Part shown: piece after piece, positions 26,729 to 36,408 of the stretch
How positions within the stretch are numbered: position 1 is the stretch's first letter
Layout of the letters: each line of letters starts with the position of its first letter
Assembly: GCF_900637685.1 (NCBI RefSeq)
Contig: NZ_LR134388.1
Span: 2,119,501-2,183,500, forward strand
Direction of reading: 5' to 3'
Length of the DNA: 64,000 nucleotides
From: Legionella sainthelensi
GTDB taxonomy: Bacteria > Pseudomonadota > Gammaproteobacteria > Legionellales > Legionellaceae
The notes under the pieces: model-generated
Database searches by the model: none
Seen by the model: the letters and a program-made list of their open reading frames with translations, nothing else
Told to the model about the DNA's origin: nothing
Program-made: the position numbers and the translations under genes

Positions 26729-29188
26729 ATGTCTAATTCAAAAGATGAAATTGAAATACCTAATGACTCGCTGTTTGGCATTACAGTTCAAACTTGGGGA
26801 ACAAAATCAAGAGCAAGCAATGGGATGCTTACATTTGCTGATCAACAGCTTTTTGGAGGTGATGTAGGTCATGCATCTATTAACATGAAATTACCCGTTA
26901 CATCAACGACAAAAGAATGGATAGAAAACTATTGTTATAAACAAACTTACGAAGAATATAAAAAATCAAAAGGAGAAGATATAAGTTATGAGAAATACCT
27001 TGAAGAGGCAGATAAACTAATTCCCATAACGCTAACAAACCAAATAACTCGGGTAGCTAAATATGACTCATCTGGCATTATTTTCCCTACAAATGAAAAA
27101 GCATATGAACAAATTTATTTTGATATTGATTGGAGTTGGTGGCCTGGAAGAATACAAAATACCAACGACGATATGATTTGGGAGCGAGAAGGAAAACACT
27201 TTGCATACGATGAAAAATGGAAAGAAATTTTAGAACCAGAGCAAAGATTACATCGAGGGAAATTAGGAAGTAGGCTAATGGATTATGCACCTTCGGCGAT
27301 TATCCACCAAAGAGATATTCCCTCTTGTGAGCTAGATAGAATAACAAGGAAACATCAAATTAATCAAATTGAAGAAAAGTTAAACCTTATTAATTTATTA
27401 AGCTCTAAGATTGACGTATTGTCTTCTGCAAAAATAAGTCCGTCTATGGAGTTAATGTTTAAAAACTTGGGTATGAATATCAACCATATTCTTCATCAAA
27501 CCAAAGAAAAAGGAACAGATCTATCTAACTTAAGTGATTTCAAACAATATCTTTCAACGTGCTTGTATGAAAGAAGATCAGAATTAGAAATAGCACTTCA
27601 TGATGCTGAAAAGGGTATAAAGACAGAGGATGCTTCAAAAAATATTGAAAATGCTTTTTACGAAATTCAAAATCAATTAGAAGATGTACAAAAGCAAATT
27701 GAACATATAGAACAGCAACAAGTGAGCATAGAAAAGTTATTGAAAGAGTTTGAAAAAGATGATTCTGATCAAACTCCCTATACAGTAGAAATAGATAAGT
27801 TGGTTCAATCCCTGCCCTTCTTAAAAGATGCAGTACAACTAGAAAACTCTTCTCTATCACCTAAATCCATTGAAAACCTAATAGAGTATATCGACATATT
27901 AAAATCAAAACTTTTAGATAAACAAAGTGGAAAAAATGATCAATACCTTAAGTTAATCGAAAAATATGAGCACATGTGTAAGCAATATGAAGATGATGAC
28001 AGCGGTCTAGCAGATGCGCTGTGGGAAGAAGGAATTGAAGAAAATGATATTAAACAAGCTAGAAAGGAGTTATTACAGTCTGAAAATCCCGAAATTGCAA
28101 AATTAACTCATATTCAAGAGCAATTAAGAAGCGACAAACTCACTGGAGTATTGTTGTCACGTGAGTTGGAAGAGTCATTTAATGATTCAGTAAAAGAATG
28201 GAAATCGAAGCTCGACGCACCTTGTCAAAGAATCACAAAAGAATCTAAAAAATCAATAATAAGCCAGCTTGAGCAACGCCAAATTGAGCTAACAAAAGAA
28301 AAAGGATCACTTCCGGAAACAGAAAATAAGCTTAAAGATGAATTAGCAAAAATAGAAATCGAGTTATTCAAAATAAAAGAATTTTCAGAATTTTATAGTG
28401 AAAATGCCTCAGCATACATGGTCATTGGACTACCTCCTGATCATCAAGTATCTTTACCTTTAGCAATGAATGGCAATAGAGGATTACACCCTCTTGCCAT
28501 GTTGCAAAAAATGAACGAACTTGCTTCACCTGGTGCAAAAAAATTCGATTTACAGACTCATAACTGTTCTCTTACTTCAATAGAGGTTTTGTCAGCAGGA
28601 GCAGTTCATGATCCGTTGTTGAAATCTATATTGGAAAAACGTGCTCTGGGTTTTTTTGGAACACCACAACAAGTATTGGAAAATGCTAAAGCAGCAAGAA
28701 ATACTATCTCTGAAGGAAAACAATTTGGTTTCTTTTCACCACTTACTACTCATAGACCATTAGATCACGCTCTTGGCTATTACGTAGAAAGGTATATGAC
28801 CTCTGCAACACCAATAAGAAAAAATGCCAATTTAGCTTTAGTTGCTCTTGTCGCTCTAGCTAAAACTCCAAATATTTTTTTTAGAGGCTTGGTAAATCCC
28901 AAAGAACAATTTGAAGATATATTATATAACTTAAATCTTATTTATGATCGTAATTCCACCAGTTTAAAAGTAGGAGCAACTTTATTAGCTGCACCTGCAT
29001 TATTAGTATCAGCCACATTAACTGCTGCCCAAACAGGAGCGGGGATAGTTGGAAGCACTATAAATAAGCCTTTTCACTATATAAGAAATTTATTCAATCA
29101 AAATCCTATAAATACAGATGAAGTTACAGGCCCTATGAGTAATGAAAAAATACAAGCAGCGTTACTTCATAGGAAAATCAAATATTGA
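26729..29188 (+). CDS. Large coiled-coil protein with permuted papain-like His/Cys signature
   Basis: An 819-residue protein of no named family. Residues 14-55 hold FGITVQTWG and GGDVGHASI (His48), followed at about 130-140 by FDIDWSWWPG. The C-terminal part has YMVIGLPPDHQVSLPL and QTHNCSLTSIEVL (Cys613). A GHxSI His early and an NCS Cys late is the order seen in circularly permuted NlpC/P60 and LRAT-like cysteine enzymes. Between them, residues about 205-560 are Glu/Lys-rich coiled coil, so the putative active site is split by a large insert. A hydrophobic helix at about 748-776 may bind membrane. There is no signal peptide. The stop lies inside the next gene by 47 bases. Effector function is inference. 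Confidence 0.75.
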   Translation: MSNSKDEIEIPNDSLFGITVQTWGTKSRASNGMLTFADQQLFGGDVGHASINMKLPVTSTTKEWIENYCYKQTYEEYKKSKGEDISYEKYLEEADKLIPITLTNQITRVAKYDSSGIIFPTNEKAYEQIYFDIDWSWWPGRIQNTNDDMIWEREGKHFAYDEKWKEILEPEQRLHRGKLGSRLMDYAPSAIIHQRDIPSCELDRITRKHQINQIEEKLNLINLLSSKIDVLSSAKISPSMELMFKNLGMNINHILHQTKEKGTDLSNLSDFKQYLSTCLYERRSELEIALHDAEKGIKTEDASKNIENAFYEIQNQLEDVQKQIEHIEQQQVSIEKLLKEFEKDDSDQTPYTVEIDKLVQSLPFLKDAVQLENSSLSPKSIENLIEYIDILKSKLLDKQSGKNDQYLKLIEKYEHMCKQYEDDDSGLADALWEEGIEENDIKQARKELLQSENPEIAKLTHIQEQLRSDKLTGVLLSRELEESFNDSVKEWKSKLDAPCQRITKESKKSIISQLEQRQIELTKEKGSLPETENKLKDELAKIEIELFKIKEFSEFYSENASAYMVIGLPPDHQVSLPLAMNGNRGLHPLAMLQKMNELASPGAKKFDLQTHNCSLTSIEVLSAGAVHDPLLKSILEKRALGFFGTPQQVLENAKAARNTISEGKQFGFFSPLTTHRPLDHALGYYVERYMTSATPIRKNANLALVALVALAKTPNIFFRGLVNPKEQFEDILYNLNLIYDRNSTSLKVGATLLAAPALLVSATLTAAQTGAGIVGSTINKPFHYIRNLFNQNPINTDEVTGPMSNEKIQAALLHRKIKY

Positions 29189-29558
29189 TGAAAATACCCT
29201 TATTATTGACTATCACGAGTCTCCTAAAAAGTTAATAGATGAATTTGAATTAAAACTAGAAGAAAATCCTAATAAGGTTGTCATTTTAAGCCCAGAAGCA
29301 CATGACTCTGTACTGAGCTTTATAATGGCCCATGAGGATGTCGAACTAAAACAAAAATTCTATTCTTGCTGTACCCAGTCATTAATGCGAATTCAGAAGT
29401 TTACCCCTAAAACAACAGAAGAAACTGATGAGTTAGTTCAAGAAGCCGCAGCTAAATTTGAAAACCAAACTCCTTCTATAGTCCAAAAACAAGTCGTTGA
29501 ACCTCAGGATACTCAACAAGAAGAACCTATTGAGGAGAGCAGACTGACTTTTTGCTAA
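29142..29558 (+). CDS. Hypothetical small acidic protein overlapping the large coiled-coil gene
   Basis: A 138-residue protein that begins inside the 3' end of the preceding gene (47-base overlap, different frame) and whose tail overlaps the convergent anmK gene by 32 bases. A compact N-terminal part (about 1-85, starting MKKYKQRYFIGKSN) is followed by a polar Gln/Glu/Pro-rich tail. No signal peptide or membrane helix is seen. The overlap suggests translational coupling and a linked role such as partner, chaperone or antidote. It could instead be a part of the upstream protein separated by a frameshift. No family recognised. Confidence 0.6.
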   Translation: MKKYKQRYFIGKSNIDENTLIIDYHESPKKLIDEFELKLEENPNKVVILSPEAHDSVLSFIMAHEDVELKQKFYSCCTQSLMRIQKFTPKTTEETDELVQEAAAKFENQTPSIVQKQVVEPQDTQQEEPIEESRLTFC

Positions 29559-30642
29559 TTGGATAAATGGCACCTAATATAGCGGGATGAGTTGAACCAG
29601 TTATTGTTCTTAAATCTAAGGGAATAGAATTTATTGTTTGTGCGGCAAGCCAGGCAAACATCATTGCTTCTAAATGGTCAGGACTTATGCCTACATCGGC
29701 AATACTTTTTACTTCTATTGCAGGCAATAATTGATTGAGCATGTCTAATAAAGCAAGATTATGTGTACCGCCTCCACATAAGTACAACTTCTCAACATAT
29801 TTTTTTTCTGTTAAAAGACTATGAGCAATCGTTTTTACGGTAAATACCAGCAATGTTTTTTGCACATTTACAGGCTTATAATCATTACGTAAATGACCTT
29901 CCAACCATGCTAAAGAAAAGTACTCTTTACCTATACTCTTTGGTGCTGAAAGATGGACAAAAGGATCTCCCATTAATGATGTAAGCAGAGTCTCAATAAC
30001 ATCTCCCCGCTGAGCCCAACTGCCATGAGCATCGTAGGATTTTCCTTGATGCTTCATAATCCATGCATCCATTAAACAGTTTCCAGGTCCAACATCCCAT
30101 CCTTTAATTGGTTCATTGGGGTTAATCAGGGTAATATTAGCAATTCCTCCCACATTAACTACAGCTATAGGATTATTTTCATGTTTAAATAGTTCTTGGT
30201 GATAAATTGGTGCAAAAGGAGCACCCTGCCCTCCAAGGGCTATATCTCGAGTTCTAAAATCAGCCACTACCGTAATACCGGTTAGTGTAGAAATAGTATG
30301 GGCGCATCCTAATTGCAATGTATAGGGAATAGCGCAATTGGTGTCGTGACAAACGGTTTGACCGTGACTTCCTATAGCACAAATATCACTGGGGGATAAT
30401 TGTGCTTCGTGTAACAGCTCATTGACTGCACGAGCAAACTCTTTTCCGATTAATGTATTTAATTGACAAATAGAAGCAAGACTTAAATTTGAGCCATCCA
30501 ACAGAATATTAATCCGATTTTTGACCTCATCACTATATCCTATAGTGAGGCCCAACAATAATTTATTTGTAGAGATATCAACAAGTGCAGTATCAATACC
30601 ATCCATACTTGTTCCAGACATTAAGCCTATGTATAAACTCAT
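29527..30642 (-). CDS. anmK: Anhydro-N-acetylmuramic acid kinase AnmK
   Basis: AnmK, 371 residues from the ATG at 30642; a TTG 24 bases upstream is in frame but lies inside tatD. It phosphorylates and opens 1,6-anhydroMurNAc released from peptidoglycan, feeding it back to GlcNAc-6-P. The signature GLMSGTSMDGID is at the N-terminus, with VNVGGIANIT and DVGPGNCLMDAW later. The tatD stop and anmK start overlap as TAATG, so translation is coupled. It belongs functionally with the many peptidoglycan enzymes of this window. Confidence 0.96.
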   Translation of the reverse strand: MSLYIGLMSGTSMDGIDTALVDISTNKLLLGLTIGYSDEVKNRINILLDGSNLSLASICQLNTLIGKEFARAVNELLHEAQLSPSDICAIGSHGQTVCHDTNCAIPYTLQLGCAHTISTLTGITVVADFRTRDIALGGQGAPFAPIYHQELFKHENNPIAVVNVGGIANITLINPNEPIKGWDVGPGNCLMDAWIMKHQGKSYDAHGSWAQRGDVIETLLTSLMGDPFVHLSAPKSIGKEYFSLAWLEGHLRNDYKPVNVQKTLLVFTVKTIAHSLLTEKKYVEKLYLCGGGTHNLALLDMLNQLLPAIEVKSIADVGISPDHLEAMMFAWLAAQTINSIPLDLRTITGSTHPAILGAIYPISKKSVCSPQ

Positions 30643-31427
30643 TAGCTGTTCCTCAGTTTGAAACAATTATAAAAATTTTCTGTTGTTATCGCAGCAATTT
30701 CTTCAACGTCCATACCTCGTAGCTCAGCAAGGGCTTCTGCTACATATTTCACTAAAGCAGGATGGTTTTGTTTGCCTCGATAAGGAACTGGTGCCAAATA
30801 AGGTGAATCTGTTTCTATGAGTATTCGATTTAAAGGTATTTTTCGAGCTACCTCTTGAAGGGCAGTTGCATTTTTAAAAGTAAGAATCCCTGAAAATGAG
30901 ATATAAAAATTTAAATCCATAGCTTTATAAGCTATATCTAAACTTTCTGCAAAACAATGCATAACCCCACCAATTTGAGCCGCATTTTCCTCTATCATCA
31001 GTGCGATTGTATCTTCTGCTGCCTCACGAGTATGAATAATCAATGGTTTTTCAGTCTTTAAAGCGGCTTTAATATGCTCTCTGAATCGATGGCGCTGTAC
31101 TTCTTGCGCCTCATCTGTATGTGTTCGATAATAATCCAAGCCTGTTTCACCAATTGCAATACATGCAGGATTCACAGCTAAATTACACAACATTTCAGAA
31201 GTAACAGGAAAATCCATGTCGCTATTTGGGTGAACACCAACAGAAATACTAATATTGGAATAATGCATGGCAAGATTTTTTAATTGCGGATAATCGACCA
31301 ACTCCACGCAAACACATAAAAAATGCCCCACATCATTGGCTTTTGCTTGTGATAGAACATTTGTAATATCATGATTAAAATCAGCTAAGTCAAGAAAGTT
31401 CAAATGACAATGCGAATCAACTAACAT
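30642..31427 (-). CDS. tatD: TatD-family metal-dependent deoxyribonuclease
   Basis: A 261-residue TatD/YcfH family hydrolase. Metal ligands are visible: VDSHCHLNF at the start, GETGLDYYRT, PLIIHTREA, MHCFAES and the C-terminal IETDSPYLAP. Members act as DNA exonucleases or related phosphoesterases in the cytoplasm. It follows the pilZ-holB-tmk-mltG block in the order found in Pseudomonas and is coupled to anmK. Confidence 0.93.
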   Translation of the reverse strand: MLVDSHCHLNFLDLADFNHDITNVLSQAKANDVGHFLCVCVELVDYPQLKNLAMHYSNISISVGVHPNSDMDFPVTSEMLCNLAVNPACIAIGETGLDYYRTHTDEAQEVQRHRFREHIKAALKTEKPLIIHTREAAEDTIALMIEENAAQIGGVMHCFAESLDIAYKAMDLNFYISFSGILTFKNATALQEVARKIPLNRILIETDSPYLAPVPYRGKQNHPALVKYVAEALAELRGMDVEEIAAITTENFYNCFKLRNS

Positions 31428-31504
31428 GGGATGGCCTCATTAAATAGCAAAAAATGGCGTAGAAAAATTAAGTTTCTTCAGCGCTTTATTATTTCAATAA
31501 CCAA

Positions 31505-31840
31505 CTAAATTGTATCGGTTATTTGGGGTGATTTTAACATGCCTGCTAAATAGGTCTCTATTTTATTGCACAAATTACTGCTATTTTCTCCCACAAACTG
31601 CACCCCTATTCCAGGAGTCTTATTACCTTGAGCACCTTGAGGCGTAATCCATACCACTTTCCCATCAACATCGAAAAGCTCATCCTCATCCATTAGTTTT
31701 ATGGATAAGCTCACCAGGGCACCAAATTCAATTTTATGATTTGTACGAATAAATATTCCACCATTTTTTACAAAGGGCATATAGGCTGCATACAGCACTG
31801 ATTCATTAGGAAATATACAGTTAATCTGTTGTTTATCCAT
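31505..31840 (-). CDS. pilZ: PilZ-domain protein of the type IV pilus PilZ type
   Basis: A 111-residue stand-alone PilZ domain. The beta-barrel core is visible as GGIFIRTNHKIEFGALVSL and GIGVQF, but the N-terminal RxxxR diguanylate-binding motif is absent, as in the founding PilZ needed for type IV pilus assembly. Position between holB and tatD matches the pilZ gene of Pseudomonas. It probably acts in pilus biogenesis through protein contacts rather than by binding c-di-GMP. Confidence 0.88.
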   Translation of the reverse strand: MDKQQINCIFPNESVLYAAYMPFVKNGGIFIRTNHKIEFGALVSLSIKLMDEDELFDVDGKVVWITPQGAQGNKTPGIGVQFVGENSSNLCNKIETYLAGMLKSPQITDTI

Positions 31841-31895
31841 ACTTAATTTCCTTATTCATCAACCCCAAAAGCAATCTGCTTATCTTATATGATAG

Positions 31896-32816
31896 CTATT
31901 CACCGCGAATCGCCAACAATAGATCCTCTAATGCTAAAGTTTGATTTACATTAATATTATGGCTTAATTTTCTCTGCAATGCATTTATTCTATCAATTTG
32001 AGCAAAAATCATAACGGGACTTAATAAACTTGCTAAGCTTTGCAGCTGTTGGGTTGCACACCCAGCATTAATCATTCCATTAATTTGTATTATTTGTATT
32101 TGTGAATAAACCAAATACAAAAACCACAACAGAATATTAATCTCAAATTGGCTCCATTGCGCAGCCACAATACATGGATGTGTTTGCTCTTTAATCACAG
32201 AAATCAAACCATCTAAGACAAACTCAGCTTGGTTTATAATTTCCATTTGTTCTGATTCTTGAGGATAACGCGCTCCCAACTGCAGAAAATTTAAAGTAGA
32301 TAAATCAACATATGATGCAAAATGCATTATCTGACATCGACTTAAGATTGTTGGTAATACTGTGCTCAACTGCTGTGCCACCAGTAAAAACAAAATATGT
32401 TGAGCGGGTTCTTCCAAAATTTTTAATAATGAATTTGCAGCAGAGATATTCATCCGTTCGGCTGATTCAATCACAATCAAACGATGATTTGCTCGTTGGG
32501 GAGTTAAATAAGCATAATCGTGTAGTTCTCTTATTGAATCAACTTTTATTGATCCTCCTTTTTTTTCTGGCTTAATCCACTTCAGATCGGGATGCTCAGA
32601 ACAGAGGGCCATTCGGCAATCAATACATTCACCACACGGTTTTTCTTCCTTCTTACAAAAAATGAATTGAGCAAATTTACGAATAAACTCACTTAAAGCA
32701 CAATCTAATGAACCAACAAATAACATTCCTTGAGGCGCACGCCCCTTTTGCCATGCTAATTGAATTTGATTCCATTGAGCCAAATATTTTTCTTCTTTTT
32801 GAATATAAGCGATCAT
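31896..32816 (-). CDS. holB: DNA polymerase III subunit delta' HolB
   Basis: A 306-residue clamp-loader subunit. The four-Cys zinc site is CGECIDC plus an earlier Cys, and the SRC motif (ILSRCQIM) that contacts the neighbouring ATPase is present. The Walker A region ([10 protein letters not shown]) is degenerate, as usual for delta', which does not hydrolyse ATP. The ATG overlaps the tmk stop by 4 bases. Confidence 0.93.
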   Translation of the reverse strand: MIAYIQKEEKYLAQWNQIQLAWQKGRAPQGMLFVGSLDCALSEFIRKFAQFIFCKKEEKPCGECIDCRMALCSEHPDLKWIKPEKKGGSIKVDSIRELHDYAYLTPQRANHRLIVIESAERMNISAANSLLKILEEPAQHILFLLVAQQLSTVLPTILSRCQIMHFASYVDLSTLNFLQLGARYPQESEQMEIINQAEFVLDGLISVIKEQTHPCIVAAQWSQFEINILLWFLYLVYSQIQIIQINGMINAGCATQQLQSLASLLSPVMIFAQIDRINALQRKLSHNINVNQTLALEDLLLAIRGE

Positions 32817-33451
32817 GTTTGATGCTCTATAAACTCATCTATTGCTTTTTGAAGCGCTAATTGCACTTTTTTTAATGGAAGTGCGGCATTAATACTTACT
32901 ACATAGGGATTCATTTTGATGTATTGAAGATAACTATCACGCACTCGATGAAAAAATTCGATTGATTGTTGCTCGATTCTATCAAGTTCCCCCCTTGACT
33001 TAACACGTTGCATTCCCTCTTCAGGACTAATATCTAGATACAAAGTCAAATCAGGTTTCAATCCCTGTAATGCAAAGGAAGACAGATGGCTAATCATCTC
33101 TTGATCCAACCCTCTACCTCCACCTTGATAAGCAATAGTTGACAATTCAAATCGATCAGCAATAACCCACACACCCTTTTGCAGTGCAGGTTCAATAACT
33201 TGTTTCAATAATTGGATTCTAGCTGTATAAAGAAGTAATAATTCACTTCGATCATCCAAAATATCACGATACTCAGGATTTTTTATTAGATTACGTAAAA
33301 TCTCACCAATAGCCGTCCCACCCGGCTCACGTGTGGTGATTGTGTTGATCTGCCTTTCGGCTAAAAAGTCGATTACTGTATTTACCGCAGTGGATTTTCC
33401 TGCACCCTCTAATCCTTCGATAACAATTAACTTCCCCGTTGAAGAGATCAT
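32813..33451 (-). CDS. tmk: Thymidylate kinase
   Basis: Tmk, 212 residues, converting dTMP to dTDP. P-loop [10 protein letters not shown], the DR(Y/F)xxS-type motif [24 protein letters not shown] and the [13 protein letters not shown] region are visible. It lies between mltG (abutting) and holB (overlapping), a conserved cluster. Confidence 0.96.
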   Translation of the reverse strand: MISSTGKLIVIEGLEGAGKSTAVNTVIDFLAERQINTITTREPGGTAIGEILRNLIKNPEYRDILDDRSELLLLYTARIQLLKQVIEPALQKGVWVIADRFELSTIAYQGGGRGLDQEMISHLSSFALQGLKPDLTLYLDISPEEGMQRVKSRGELDRIEQQSIEFFHRVRDSYLQYIKMNPYVVSINAALPLKKVQLALQKAIDEFIEHQT

Positions 33452-34450
33452 TTAGAAATCCTTTCGTTTATATTGGTTAATTGCTTGTTTTTGCTGTTGA
33501 TAAGTTTCTGAAAACTGATGTGTTCCATCTCCTTTAGCAACAAAATATAAATAATTAGACAGTTGGGGATGCGCTGCTGCATCCAAAGACTCTTTACCGA
33601 CCATAGCAATAGGCGTTGGTGGCAAGCCTCTATAACGATATGAATTATAGGGTGAATCAATTTGCATATCATCATGAGATAGTTTTCCCGTGTATGCAGC
33701 ACCTAAACCGTAGATTACAGTAGGATCCATCTGTAACGGCATGTTTTTATTTAAGCGGTTAATCAGTACTCCTGAAATCAACTTTCGTTCTTGTGGAATA
33801 GCAGTTTCCTTTTCGATTATCGAAGCCGCAGTAAGCAATTCATAAGGATTTTTATAGGGTAAATGAGGCGCTCTATTAGCCCAACTCTTATTCAAGTAAT
33901 TAATTAAATTACGATGCGCGTGCTCTAATAAACTCTTACTGCTACTTCCACCTTGGTACTGGTAAGTATCCGCGAGCAGCAATCCCTCGGCATTAGGATA
34001 ATTTCCTTTTATATCATTCCAATCACTAGCTTGATAGTTTAGATAAGCGGCTTTTGTTAAATCTTGCGTCACTTTTTGTTGGGTAGTTCCTGCAATAATC
34101 GTGAAATTTTGCGTTAAAACATCACCATCTACAACTCGATGAAGCAGTTGTAGTGCCGTTTCGCCAGGCTTTATTTCATATACTCCAGCTTTGAGTTGGG
34201 AGGAAAGGCCAGTGTAGCGAATCACCATAAGAAGGGGTGTCCTGGCAGAAATTAAATTTTGTTCCTTTAATGTGTGCACAAACTGTGAGGCCGTAGTAGT
34301 TCGATCAAGAGTGATTACTACCGGAACCCCTTGAATAGAAACAAGGGGTTTTGCTATCTGCATATAGATAGGCACAAGAAAAAATATGCAAGACATAAAA
34401 AACAGTATTGCAATAGAGAATAGCCACTTTTTATGTCTTAAAAATGCCAT
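33452..34450 (-). CDS. mltG: Endolytic murein transglycosylase MltG
   Basis: A 332-residue YceG/MltG protein with one N-terminal transmembrane helix (about 9-29) and a periplasmic catalytic domain. LLTAASIIEKETAIPQERKL carries the catalytic Glu, followed by MDPTVIYGLG and SPYNSYRYRGLPPTPI. It cleaves nascent glycan strands and sets their length. It directly abuts fabF; in many relatives pabC lies between these two genes, and it is missing here. Confidence 0.95.
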   Translation of the reverse strand: MAFLRHKKWLFSIAILFFMSCIFFLVPIYMQIAKPLVSIQGVPVVITLDRTTTASQFVHTLKEQNLISARTPLLMVIRYTGLSSQLKAGVYEIKPGETALQLLHRVVDGDVLTQNFTIIAGTTQQKVTQDLTKAAYLNYQASDWNDIKGNYPNAEGLLLADTYQYQGGSSSKSLLEHAHRNLINYLNKSWANRAPHLPYKNPYELLTAASIIEKETAIPQERKLISGVLINRLNKNMPLQMDPTVIYGLGAAYTGKLSHDDMQIDSPYNSYRYRGLPPTPIAMVGKESLDAAAHPQLSNYLYFVAKGDGTHQFSETYQQQKQAINQYKRKDF

Positions 34451-35689
34451 TTAGATCCGTTTAAATAAGAGACTACCATTAGTTCCGCCAAAACCTAATG
34501 AATTGCTAAGAACATAATTAACATCTCTCTTTTGAGGAGTATAAGGCACATAGTTCAAGTCACACCCTTCATCTGGGTTATCCAGATTAATGGTTGGTGG
34601 AACAATTTGATCTCTTATTGCCAAAATACTAAATATCGCTTCTACTGCACCAGCAGCACCTAGCAAATGGCCAGTCATAGATTTAGTAGAGCTGACCGCT
34701 AACTCATAAGCATGTTGTTTGAATATTCGCTTAATAGCTTTCGTTTCATTTAAATCGTTTAAATAAGTTGATGTACCATGCGCATTAATGTAATCCACTT
34801 GTTCTACATCAATATGCGCATCATGTAGCGCTGCTTCCATTGCACGAGCAGCACCATCGGCATCTTCATCAGGTGCAGTTATATGATAAGCATCCCCAGA
34901 CATACCAAAACCTACGAGTTCCGCATAAATCTTTGCGCCACGGGCTTTTGCATGCTCATATTCTTCTAATACAAGAACACCAGCACCCTCGCCCATAACA
35001 AAACCATCTCTATCTTTATCGAAAGGTCGTGATGCTTTTTCAGGCTCTTCATTACGTTTGGATAATGAACGTACCGCAGAGAATCCAGCTAAACACAGTG
35101 GAGTTAAGGTCATTTCTGCTCCACCGCATACCATAACATCAGCATCACCATATGTAATCATACGCCCAGCAAGACCGATATTATGAGTTCCGGTCGTACA
35201 GGCGGTGACTACAGAAATATTAGGGCCTTTAAGCTGATGTCTAATCGAAATCTGTCCGGCAACCATATTAATAATGCCCGCCGGAATAAAAAATGGAGAA
35301 ACTTTTCGAGCTCCACCTGCCATAAGCTTATCTTGGTTATTCGTGATGGTTTGAATACCGCCAATACCTGCACCAACAGCTACACCAACACGCGTTGATA
35401 AACTCGCATCAATTTTTAAACCCGAATCAAGAATTGCTTCGTCAGCAGCAGCAAGACCATATTGGGTAAACACATCCATCTTACGAGCATCTTTAAGCGG
35501 AACATAGTCCTCAATATTAAAATTCTTAACCTTAGCCCAAATTCGTGTGCTGTATTCATTGGGATCAAATTCTTCAGCCAAAACAACACCACTCACGCCG
35601 GCTAATATATTTTGCCAAGTTTCTTTTACATTAAGTCCAACAGGAGTAATCATACCCATGCCAGTAATTACTACACGCCGCTTATTCAA
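34451..35689 (-). CDS. fabF: 3-oxoacyl-ACP synthase II FabF
   Basis: FabF, 412 residues, the elongating condensing enzyme of fatty-acid synthesis. I choose the TTG start at 35689: it has an AAGGAG ribosome binding site 6 bases upstream and gives the family-typical start (M)[11 protein letters not shown]; the longer frame from 35722 adds unlike residues. The catalytic Cys sits in [12 protein letters not shown], with His in [11 protein letters not shown] and [11 protein letters not shown]. It follows acpP in the fab cluster. Confidence 0.95.
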   Translation of the reverse strand: MNKRRVVITGMGMITPVGLNVKETWQNILAGVSGVVLAEEFDPNEYSTRIWAKVKNFNIEDYVPLKDARKMDVFTQYGLAAADEAILDSGLKIDASLSTRVGVAVGAGIGGIQTITNNQDKLMAGGARKVSPFFIPAGIINMVAGQISIRHQLKGPNISVVTACTTGTHNIGLAGRMITYGDADVMVCGGAEMTLTPLCLAGFSAVRSLSKRNEEPEKASRPFDKDRDGFVMGEGAGVLVLEEYEHAKARGAKIYAELVGFGMSGDAYHITAPDEDADGAARAMEAALHDAHIDVEQVDYINAHGTSTYLNDLNETKAIKRIFKQHAYELAVSSTKSMTGHLLGAAGAVEAIFSILAIRDQIVPPTINLDNPDEGCDLNYVPYTPQKRDVNYVLSNSLGFGGTNGSLLFKRI

Positions 35690-35695
35690 TGAAAG

Positions 35696-35701
35696 CTCCT
35701 T
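35696..35701 (-). promoter_or_regulatory. Ribosome binding site that fixes the fabF TTG start
   Basis: AAGGAG on the minus strand, 6 bases before the TTG at 35689. No comparable site precedes the longer reading frame, so it decides the start. Confidence 0.75.
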
Positions 35702-35806
35702 AAAACAAACTCTATCCCTCACATGTCTAGCAGGAGAGACGAGATAAAAGCAAAAAATCAGTAAGTGGTCAGCCCCTATGGACGAACAGTATTATTTGGC
35801 ACATTT

Positions 35807-35881
35807 TGCGAGAAAATTTTCCTAAGCAATGCTTTATATCACAACTTATATGCTGCACTTACTTAGAAAAATTTTCTCACA
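35807..35881. other. Long imperfect inverted repeat between acpP and fabF
   Basis: The arm at 35807-35826 (TGCGAGAAAATTTTCCTAAG) is matched by an inverted arm at 35862-35881 with two mismatches across 20 bases; the loop is 35 bases. It lies in the 256-base gap between acpP and fabF, where attenuation between the abundant acpP message and fabF would make sense. On the minus strand no clear T-run follows. Confidence 0.5.
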
Positions 35882-35945
35882 AGCTGTACTCAAATCCTAC
35901 CGCTCACGCAAACATTGATATAGGGGATCTGAGTGATTACAAATA

Positions 35946-36194
35946 TTATGCTTCTTCTTTATTTAAATTAGATTCAATATAATCAATCGCTTCTTGAATT
36001 GTGGTGATTTTTTCAGCTTTTTCATCAGGAATTTCTGTTTCAAATTCTTCTTCGAGAGCCATAACCAATTCAACGGTATCTAAAGAATCAGCACCTAAAT
36101 CATCAACGAATGATGCATCATTCTTTAATTCCTCTTCCTTAACACCCAATTGTTCAACAACAATTTTGCGAACACGCTCTTCAACTGTACTCAT
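35946..36194 (-). CDS. acpP: Acyl carrier protein
   Basis: AcpP, 82 residues, very acidic, with the phosphopantetheine site [11 protein letters not shown] (Ser in DSL). It carries acyl intermediates for FabD, FabH, FabG, FabF and PlsX, all encoded nearby. The gaps either side (214 bases to fabG, 256 to fabF) are large for this cluster, consistent with its own promoter and higher expression. Confidence 0.98.
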   Translation of the reverse strand: MSTVEERVRKIVVEQLGVKEEELKNDASFVDDLGADSLDTVELVMALEEEFETEIPDEKAEKITTIQEAIDYIESNLNKEEA

Positions 36195-36408
36195 AACTTG
36201 ATTTTCCTCTTTCGGTTGATAGAAATATAAAAACTATAAAGGTATTTTATCATACTACTTCCACTTAACTTTAACTGCTTAGCAAGAACTCCTTTGAGCT
36301 AACTTACAGATCAATTCATCAGTCAAATTTAGCATCTAATCCAAAAAAATAGTCAAAGTTAAATGGAAGTGGTATAGTTTATTCATTTATACAGATAACG
36401 CAAGTGCA

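Noticed and set aside
27540..27860. Minus-strand frame of 106 codons within the large coiled-coil gene
   Set aside because: Antisense of the Glu/Lys-rich coiled coil; Leu/Phe-rich composition is the expected complement.
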